DNA from: Neoscytalidium dimidiatum
Lineage: Eukaryota > Ascomycota > Dothideomycetes > Botryosphaeriales > Botryosphaeriaceae
Direction of reading: 5' to 3'
Assembly: GCA_037367355.1 (NCBI GenBank)
Contig: CM074701.1
Span: 992,001 to 1,056,000 of the forward strand
Length of the DNA: 64,000 nucleotides
Below are positions 55,962-64,000 of the stretch, piece after piece (position 1 is the stretch's first letter; each line of letters starts with the position of its first letter). Below the pieces are notes generated by a model, which saw only the letters and a list, made by a program, of their open reading frames with translations, had not been told where the DNA came from and ran no database searches. Both the position numbers and the translations under genes were made by a program.

Positions 55962-57593
55962 GATGGAGTGCCTAAAGCGGCAAGCAATCGCTGTGAGATG
56001 GGCCAAGAAAAATATAGAAAAAAAAAAGGTAGCCGAACCGACGCAATGCCACCTACGCCAGCGCAGAGCGACGTTGTATCTGTGAAAGCGGGAACGAAGA
56101 GATCACCGGACGCACGCCGGGAAAAGGGCAGCGGTGAGGAAGAGAGGTGCGTTTTAGGTCGGCGCGCTTGAGGGATCAAGCCGGCAGAATCTGGCCCATG
56201 GCTGCAGGAACCGGCGGCGGGCGGGAGAAGGCGGCAGCCGGCAGCTTACCAAGGCAGCGGTCCTGGATCGGAGCGGAGATGCGCGATGCGGATCTGGCTG
56301 CTCATAACCTTCGTATGTTGTGCCCGAGGCGAGGCTTAGGGTGAGTTACAGGGCAGAAAAAGAAATGTGGCAATGCGCAACCTCTTTCCCAGCGTTTCTA
56401 GCAGTGTAACGGAGAGAGTACAGGAGGGAAATCGAAGGAATTGCAGGATCGACGATGGGCATGCAAGTCAATATGGTCGAGCATTTCGAATCTGGAGCGT
56501 AAGATTGGGCGCTTTCGGAGTTCGGGAATCGGTGGAGCTGACCAGGGTATATGCGCGATGTATCACACAGGGCGTTGGTTGCTACACAAATGGCGCTGCA
56601 GACCACGCGAGATGGTCTCTGTACTCTCGAATCCCCATGATTCGCATGTGCAATGGCGGCGCAACAGGACCTACGGCTCAAGAGACAGGACATGCTAGCT
56701 AGGGAGCTCAGAAACATGGTGAAAGGGCAAGGACTTAATCTTACAGGCAGAATTTTGGTGGCACAGCTTCGGATTTGCGAGCTATCGTTCGCAGCCGGGT
56801 TACGTCGGGATCTGTTGCACGGCTGCCATCACTAACCCCGGTCCGACGTTTCCTCGCCTGTAGGGGCCCGGAGGATGGCAAGCATGGGCGTGGGTGCATA
56901 TGGACGCTCTCAGCTTGCGCTTCTTGCATGCGGAGACGGAGATTGGTGCCGAGTTTGGACAGAGAGGGTTACATTGGACGATCGCGGGGTACGGATGAAG
57001 CCGATCGAGAAGTTGTTGCCGCCCGCCACGTACTGTTTCCACTTCACTCCCCTTGGATATCGCACTCTGCGGTAACGAGCTGTCCAGGGAGCAGCATAGA
57101 ATCGAATGCTTTTTCCTGGCTCTGGGAATGATGATCCAGGGTCCGTATTGTGCAGTGTCTCGTCCGGCCCCACCAGCCACCTCTTCCGCTCCTGTCTGTA
57201 CGTCGCTTCATGTTGCTTTTCACCTGTAATTGCGGCACATCTGTGACGGACCCCGGCGACGTAGTGGAGCTCTGACAGACATGAGCAGAGTAAGTACAGG
57301 ATTTTTCTGGGTGAGTCTCGGCAGTTGTCCATCATCCCACTGTTGCAGAAGGTAGACAGGCTTCTCGACAACGCATGTGACGAATCCGGAAGGTGGTCGA
57401 CCATTGGAGACTGGCTCGAGCGCAACCTGGAAATACATAGCGGATGAGAGCAGAGACACCACACAATTGGTCGCTGCGGAAGTGCATGCAACTTGGACAA
57501 ACCTGAATCAGGAGATAAGAACACCATCCTTCTCGCCAGTCTCAGCACCCTACGCACTTCCACCACGTATCGCCTCCGACCGCACTCATCCAG
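55962..57593. other. Intergenic, no gene recognised
   Basis: About 1.6 kb between the second rhodopsin-domain start and the amidase 3' end. Open frames up to 218 codons (56910-57566, minus) show no domain, signal peptide or family motif, so none was called. Confidence 0.45.
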
Positions 57594-59735
57594 TTAATTC
57601 GGCAACCTCCCATCCCACCGATCCAATCCCAATCCACCACACTCCCACGCCTTCGCCGCCTTGAATATGCTCCCCTCATCCCACCTCCTTCCCACCAGCT
57701 GCATGCCGACCGGCAGCCTCCCGCCACCGTCCTCGACATCCGCCCAACCCGCAGGCATACTAAGCGCCGGATCTGCGCGCCAAACGTCAGCAAAAGTCCA
57801 CACGCACATCGTCACCTCGAACCTCCAGGGCACTCACGTCCTGTAACATTGAACTGGCACGTATTCAACGTGGCGCCGATGGCCGGCCGCATCTTCTCCT
57901 CGACGCTCATCCCATACTCGGGGTGCCTACTCCCCACCCGCGGATTGACCGGCGTGACCAGGACATCGAACCGGCCCTCCTCGAACGCGCGGTCGTACGC
58001 GGCGCGCAGCTGCTGCGCGTGGCTCATCGCCTTGCCGACCAGCTGGTAGCAGTCCGGGCGCTCGAGCATGAGCGCCGAGTTGAACCACATGTTCGCGACG
58101 GCGGGGTTGTGCTTGTTCAGGGCGTCGAAGGCGGCCTGGCCGAGCGGCGGCGGCGCGACGTGCGCGAGGTGGTGGCCGAGCAGCGGCGGCGCGACGTGCG
58201 CGAGGTGGTGGCCGAGCAGCGGCGGCGGCGCGTTGCGCAGCCCGTACGACCCGATGCCCGCGCGCGTCGCGACCGTCCAGACCGAAGGGCCGACCAGGTG
58301 CTCCGGGATCGAGACGTCCTCGACGGCCGCGCCGACGGCCTCGAACTGCGCGACGGCCGCGCGCACGGCGCCCGCGACCGCGCCGCTGAGCCCCGGCACC
58401 TCGAACGCCTCCTTGACCACGCCGACGCGCAGGCCCGCGCCCGCCGCCGCGCGCGTCCACTCCCCCCGCTCGCGCTTCGCCGCGACCCAGGCTTCAAGCT
58501 CGCCCGGGTAGTCGGGCGCGCGCGCGCGCACCGGCGTCTCGGGCGTGCAGCGCGGGTCGATGCCGTCGTAGCCGGCCAGCACGGCCAGCAGGCGCGCGCA
58601 GTCGTCGAGCGTGGCGGCCATCGGCCCCGCGTGGTCGAGCAGCGGGAACAGCGAGATGATGCCCGTGTACGGGATCAGCCCGTGCGTCGGCTTCAGCCCG
58701 TAGATGCCGCTGTAGCAGGCCGGGATGCGGATCGACCCGCCCTGGTCGCCGCCGATGGCCATGTCCGCGCCCGCGCCGAGCGAGGCGTCGATGGGTGGGA
58801 GGTTGTGGCGCGCGCGCCAGGACTTGATCGCGTTGATGGCGACGAGCGCGCCGCATCCGCTGCTGGAGCCGCCCGCGGTGTGCGTGGGGAGCCAGGGGTT
58901 GAGGACGGGGCCGGTGGCGGAGGTGAAGGAGAGGGGCGACATGGAGAAGTGCTCGCAGGTGGCGGAGCCAAGGACTGTGCCCGAGGACTCGAGCACGCGG
59001 GACACGACGACGGCGTCGATTTTGGGGATGGGGTAGGAGGATTGGCCTGTGAGAAGCTCGGGGAAAGTGCCGCCTGTTTGGGGAATGCCGCCGATGGAGA
59101 CGTTGTCCTTGAAAGCCACTGTGCGGCCGGAGAGATGAGAGTCTTTTGGATTTGGAGATTTCACCTCTGTCTGTAGATTCGTCAGCCATTGGACTTTGGA
59201 GTAATTGTCGTGGTGGAAATAGATATTAGTTGCATTCGTGAGGAATGTCCCGGACGAAAAAGGCATGAAGTATATACAGTGCCTGCTTCTACCATTCTTT
59301 CCCCCTTTCCTTCTTCACAAATAGTCTGTTTGGATTCCAGTCTCAAGGACCCTAGAGGAACCTACCTGATGGCTCCACGCATTCAGTGGGTTTGATGACG
59401 GCCGGGACCACTTCCGCGGAAGCGTCTCAGGATCAATTTGCAGCCTTGGATCATGGTACTCGGGCAAACTTTTGATATGCTCTGCGGTAGCATCCAGTCC
59501 ATTCAGCAGGTGCCTGTAATGCTCTTCCTCCTCAGGTGGCACTTTCACATTGTATTTCGCCGCAATAGCGCGCAGGCGCTCGATATCCACTGGACTGACG
59601 TTAGTATGAACATATTGCAGACGTAGTCGAAGAGATGGTTCAGATTCAAAGGAGACACAAACGACTCGAATACGGTAATCCCGCTAGTCTCAACATACCT
59701 GTGGGTGGCCCTGAACTGAGGAATACAACCGACAT
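57594..59735 (-). CDS. Amidase (amidase-signature family)
   Basis: Model: complement(join(57594..57772,57838..59170,59366..59589,59699..59735)), 590 residues. Hydrolyses an amide. The Ser-cisSer-Lys triad is visible: Lys in TVAFKDNVSIGG, Ser in AGGSSSGCGA and the nucleophile Ser in GGDQGGSIRIPA. The N-terminal helix region (LRAIAAKYNVKVPPEEEEHY) and C-terminal LPVGMQLVGRRWDEG are typical of fungal amidases. Exon 1 encodes MSVVFLSSGPPT and joins at VDIERL; the intron has a TACTAAC branch site. A 12-residue segment, LLGHHLAHVAPP, is present twice in tandem. It is divergent from the hydantoinase-type gene with a shared promoter rich in GATA sites, suggesting nitrogen-source use. Confidence 0.88.
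58156..58227 (+). repeat. 36-bp tandem duplication within the amidase gene
   Basis: Two exact 36-bp units, in frame, encoding LLGHHLAHVAPP twice. A third partial unit (PPPLGQ) follows in the protein. The frame is preserved. Confidence 0.85.
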
Positions 59736-60440
59736 CTTGGCGCGCACCAGACCTGACGGAGGTCGTCCTCAGCCTGACGGCAGTCTATTTGTCCTTGCTC
59801 TTACATGGAGCTCGCGCCGACGTCGGTCGGCCGCCCCGCGCGCCTGGTCATGCTGGCCGCGGCGCGAAGCGAAGCGGTTGTAGGTTGAAGATAGCCGTGA
59901 AGAGTGGGGAGCTGGTGCTAATGGGCGGCAGGCCCTCGGGGGTACCTTATCTCTGGCCACGAGGTATCAGGACGTCATGTCCGCAGAATATTCCCGGACG
60001 CCACAATATCAGGGCTTCTTTGCAAGCGCAGATGGCGCTGATGCGATTGGACGGTGGACGAGGGGCAAGCAGACGAGACGTGCGATCAGCTACGACGCGC
60101 TGCGACGCGTGGGAAAGTCGTTTGCCGGCGTAGGCAGACTGCCCCGCTGACAAACGCCTATCGCCGCCTTATCGCCTCCCATCTCACCCTGCTTCGTACC
60201 TCCGCCGCGTCCGCTGTGTGATAGGCACCCAACTTGCAATTGGAGCTTGGTCCGGGGCCAAATCATGCGCCTATGTCCGGCCTCGAAAGGATGCTCCCGC
60301 CATAGGCGATGCGGCCAAGGTGTAAGCCTCACCGACGTCGCTGCAAGCCAGGATTGTAGCTGAGTATTTTAGCCTCCGAGGTCCCCGCATGCCTTGGTGC
60401 TCGTTGCGATTCCTGATTTCGAGATCGAGGGGTGGCAAAT
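59736..60440. promoter_or_regulatory. Divergent promoter, amidase / hydantoinase-type gene, with five GATA sites
   Basis: About 700 bp. HGATAR elements on either strand at 59889-59894 (AGATAG), 59946-59952 (AGATAAG on minus), 60157-60163 (CGATAGG on minus), 60168-60174 (CGATAAG on minus) and 60219-60224 (TGATAG). Such sites are bound by AreA/NIT2-type GATA factors in nitrogen regulation. Confidence 0.5.
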
Positions 60441-63400
60441 ATGGCTTCCACGGAGAGAGGCTATCGCCTTGGTGTCGACGTCGGTGTATGTACCGAGCTT
60501 CCCTCCAGCTCCTGAACTCTGTTTTAACTTTTCTTCAACCAGGGCACTTTTACGGATATTTGCGTCATAACGCCTGAAGGAAAGACAGTTCGCGCAAAGG
60601 TTCCTACCAATGTCACCGACCAAAGTATCGCCGTCAAAGAGGGTGTCGACCAGGTCAGAAAATTGTTAAAGGATACGCATGGCTGGGACGGCAAATTCGA
60701 TTACATCCACCATGGCACAACCACCGCGACAAATGCCATCCTGGAGGGCAAAGGCGTCAAGACGGGCCTAATTGTTACTTCAGGTCATAAGGATGTCCTC
60801 AGCATGAGGAGATCTCAGATTCCGGGTGGTCTGGGAGCTTGGATCAACTGGCAACAGCCAGCTCCGATAGTGCCTCTTGAAAGGACTGTTGAAGCTCCAG
60901 AGCGCGTCTCCATCCGAGGCGAGATTGTACGGCCTCTAGATCGCGAAGCTTTTCGAGCAAGTTTGCAGGACTTGAAACGGCAGAAACCGGAAGCTATTTC
61001 CGTCAGCCTTCTCAATTCCTTTGCGAACAACACTCACGAGGAGGCCATCAGGGAAGTAATCAATGAAGAATTTGGTCCGGAGGTAGAGGTCGTCACATCC
61101 ACCGAGATCTTACCAGAAATCCAGGAGGTAAGCTCGTCCATCCGAATATTCCGAATACGCACCTGACAGCCGCTAGTACGAGCGCACAGTCACCACCACA
61201 GCAAATGCCGTTGTAAAGCCCATTGTCAAGAGATACATGAACGGCTTGAAGAAATTACTCGCACCCGATACCGACACCATACGTATCCTCAAGTCCGACG
61301 GTGACCTCACTTCTGTAGATCTCGCCGGTGAGCAGCCGGTAAATATCTTGATGAGCGGGCCGGCAGGAGGCGTCATTGGCGTGGGCCACGTCGTGTCCAA
61401 AAACACTCCATTCAAAAACCTCATCACGCTCGACATGGGTGGAACTTCAACCGACTGCGCTCTCATCCCTGGAACGAATGCGGTCCTCCGCCGCGAGACT
61501 GTTGTCGGCCCTTTGACTGTAAAGGCTCCGTCAGTCGATGTACGGACTGTTGGCGCTGGTGGAGGCTCCATCGCAAACTACAATTCCCTGACTGCAGCCC
61601 TTCGCGTAGGACCTGAATCGGCCGGAGCAACTCCTGGTCCGGCGGCTTACGGTAAAGGCGGCACTCTTGCAACCGTGACGGATGCAAACCTTGTTCTTGG
61701 ATACCTGCCCTCTAAGCTCCTTGGCGGCAAATTCAGCCTTGACGTCCAGGCCGCTGCAACTGCTGTAGAATCCATTGCCAAAAAAATGGGCATGGGTGTC
61801 ACGCAGGCCGCCGAGGGTATAATCAACCTTGTGAACGAGACGATGTACGGTGCACTTCGTCTTGTTTCTGTTGAGCAGGGCTATGATCCTCGGGAATTCG
61901 CTCTTGTCGCATTCGGAGGCGCTGGCCCTCTCCATGCTAACGCTGTTGGAAAACTGCTGGGCGCCTTCCCTGTGATCATTCCTCCTGCTCCTGGTATCCT
62001 CTGTGCCCAAGGAGATGCCACCACCAAGATGAGCCATGAGCAATCCTGCACCTACATCAAGCTCTTCTCAAGCACGTCTGCAGAGGAGCTTAAATTGGCG
62101 TTTGATGACCTCAAGTCTGGCTGTACGGAGACCATGAAGAAGGCTTTGGGTATTGATAACCCAACATTAGACGTTTCTTACCAGGCAGACATGCGTTACA
62201 AGGGCCAGGCATTAACACTTACGGTGGACATGACAGAGTCGGACCTGATGTCTGAAACATCCAAGCTCCTCTCGCTCTTGCGCGAGAAGTTTGCTGCAGC
62301 CCATGAGCAGCAGTTCAGCTTCTCCCTTCCTGGTTCCATTGATCTGGAGATCATGCGTCTCCGCGTCAAAGCTACTGATGATTCACCGGAGGTCACCATC
62401 CAATCAATCGAGGACGCCCCTGGTAGCACGCCTCCTGAATCTGCCATCATCTCTCGCAGCCCCATTACCTGTAACGGTAAGGAGGTAGAAGCCACATTCT
62501 GGGACCGCGCTGCAATCACGAAGAAGGGATATAAGGTGTCCGGGCCGTGTGTCATCACGGAGATGGACTCGAATACCCTTATTCTTCCTGGCTTCACCGG
62601 AGAAATCGACAATATGGGTAACATCTTGATCCGCCCAGATGAATCCGCACAGTCTTGGGCGGAGGAGCTGGTCAATACTCAGGAGTCTGCGAAGGAGGTT
62701 GTGGCGAACAACCCTCTGATTCCCACCCTCATTGCCAGTGCTCTTGGTAGTATCCGTCGCGAGATGGACACTCTGATGTTGAGATGCGCAATGAGCCCGG
62801 CCATTCGTGATCAGCAGGATGAATTCAACGTCATTACCAACACCCGTGGTCAGATGTTGGTCGGCCAATTCGGCAGTTTCATCACGCAGTTCCTCCAAAA
62901 TTGGAAGGGCACGATCGAGGAGGGTGACGTTTTTGTGACCAACGACGTCTATGAGACGGAGGGTGCTGTCTCGCATCTGAATGATGTCATCGTATTGCTG
63001 CCCATTTGGTATCATGGCAAGATAGTGGGATGGGCTGCGAACTTCGGCCATTTGACGTGAGTATTCCCTCAAATTCCCTCACGTGCAAGACTGATGGAAA
63101 CAGCGACGTGCAAGGAAAGGTTCCTGGCTCAATGAGTATCAACGCTACCACGATCTTCGAAGACGGGCTCCAAATTCCATCCGTCAAGCTCTACTCCAAG
63201 GGGGTGTTCAACAGTGATTTGATGACGGTCTTCTGCCGAAACAGCCGCATCCCAGAGTGGTTCCAAAGCGATGTCACCGCGTTGGTCGCAGCGTGCCGGA
63301 CGGCGGCAACCCGCGTTTGCGAGGTAAGTTGTGGACACCTGAGAGAAAATCCCCACCATCTGACAATCCCAGCTCTGCGACCGCTACGGCACCGAAGTCT

Positions 63401-64000
63401 ACCAAGCCGCCTGCGACAACCTCCTCGACCGGTGCCGCTCGGCAATCAGCCAGATCATCGAAACGAAGATCGGCTCGGAGCGCAGCAGCTTCACCGACTT
63501 CATCGACGACAACGGGCAAGGCATCGGGCCATGGGCGATATCGTGCTCTATGCAAAAGGAAGCCGGCAACCGGCTCGTCTTCGACTGGGACGGCACGAGC
63601 CCGCAGGCCGAAACGTCGATGAACTACTACCTCTCGACGCCGATGTTCAAGATGTTCATCGGCTACTTCCTGCTGGCCATCTACGACCCGCACTGCGTCG
63701 TCAACGACGGCTTCCACGACCTGATCGACCTGCGCATCCCGGCGGGCACGATCCTGCGGCCGATCCGGCCCGCCGCGCTCTCCTGCCGCACGCACCTGCT
63801 GGGCCGCATCATGGACGTGATCCAGGCGCTGTTCGGGCAGCGCAACGCGGCCTACCGCTCGGCCGCCGGCTTCTCCGACTCGCCGCACCTCTTCTACTCG
63901 GGCTTCAAGCCGTCGGGCGACTGGTTCCTGCTGTACCAGATCGGCTTCGGCGGCGTGCCCGCCCGCCCCATCGGCGACGGGCCCGACTGCCACTGCCTCT
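60441..64000 (+). CDS. Hydantoinase A/B - 5-oxoprolinase-type fusion protein (3' end beyond window)
   Basis: Model so far: join(60441..60485,60543..61127,61177..63056,63104..63323,63373..>64000), over 1100 residues and still open at the window edge. The HyuA half starts with the phosphate-binding RLGVDVGGTFTDICV and includes HHGTTTATNAILEGKG, NILMSGPAGGVIGVG, LDMGGTSTDCALI and FGGAGPLHANAVGKLLG. From about residue 660 comes the HyuB half: SALGSIRREMDTLMLRCAMSPAIRDQQDEFN, FVTNDVYETEGAVSHLND, GWAANFGHLTDVQG. Members hydrolyse cyclic amides with ATP (5-oxoproline, hydantoins) or carboxylate ketones. Motifs do not decide among these. The adjoining amidase and GATA-rich promoter point to nitrogen-compound breakdown. 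Confidence 0.9.

Noticed and set aside
56910..57566. 218-codon minus-strand open frame in the intergenic region
   Set aside because: No conserved motif, odd composition and no splice-supported extension; not enough to call a gene.
57923..59176. 417-codon plus-strand open frame, Arg/Ala-rich
   Set aside because: GC-rich antisense shadow of the amidase exon; no motif, extreme Arg/Ala composition.
1..64000. CRISPR arrays, rRNA genes or intact transposons
   Set aside because: None seen: no regularly spaced repeats, no rRNA-like sequence and no transposase or reverse-transcriptase frame.

Overview
The window looks like chromosomal DNA of a filamentous ascomycete (Pezizomycotina). Genes have short GT-AG introns of about 50-90 bp with CTAAC/CTGAC-like branch sites. 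The gene families are also typical of that group: HET, Zn(II)2Cys6 and C2H2 regulators, PTH11-type rhodopsin-domain proteins, MFS transporters and GPI-anchored secreted proteins. I cannot name the class or species. All gene models were read by eye from coding frames, splice signals and family motifs.

Layout. 0-12 kb: a cut-off secreted protein, a rhodopsin-domain (PTH11-like) membrane protein, a secretory-route FAD oxidase of the berberine-bridge type ending in RDEL, a secreted lysozyme-like (SLT) protein and a GPI-anchored Cys-rich protein. 12-22.6 kb: a HET-domain protein, a 1247-residue coiled-coil protein of unknown function (CC1) and a two-finger C2H2 transcription factor. 24-45.8 kb: a ten-gene catabolic cluster. 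In order it holds a nitrilase, a Baeyer-Villiger monooxygenase, an HSL-type esterase, an HMG-CoA lyase/enoyl-CoA hydratase fusion, an acyl-CoA ligase, a biotin-dependent carboxylase beta subunit, a Zn2Cys6 regulator, an acyl-CoA dehydrogenase, the carboxylase alpha subunit and an MFS transporter. 46-54.2 kb: six consecutive minus-strand genes for coiled-coil proteins of unknown function (CC2-CC7). CC1, CC5 and CC7 share a Trp-Pro motif I do not recognise. 54.5-64 kb: a second rhodopsin-domain protein, then an amidase divergent from a hydantoinase/oxoprolinase-type gene that runs off the window.

The central cluster has the enzyme set of the leucine/isovalerate (bacterial liu) or acyclic-terpene (atu) route: ligase, acyl-CoA dehydrogenase, biotin carboxylase alpha and beta, 3-methylglutaconyl-CoA-type hydratase and HMG-CoA lyase. 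Three of its enzymes end in peroxisomal PTS1-like tripeptides (AKL, SKL, ARM). The expected location of this pathway is the mitochondrion. Both divergent promoters inside the cluster carry CCG-N9-CGG palindromes, fitting control by the Zn2Cys6 regulator encoded there. Nitrilase, monooxygenase and esterase could feed carboxylic acids into the route.

Several genes are interrupted. There is an in-frame TAG in the carboxylase alpha subunit, four +1 shifts in the transporter, an 11-bp duplication in the C2H2 regulator, and single-base shifts in the monooxygenase, the first rhodopsin protein and CC7. Most single-base shifts lie in short homopolymers with conserved protein on both sides, so sequencing error must be separated from real gene decay.
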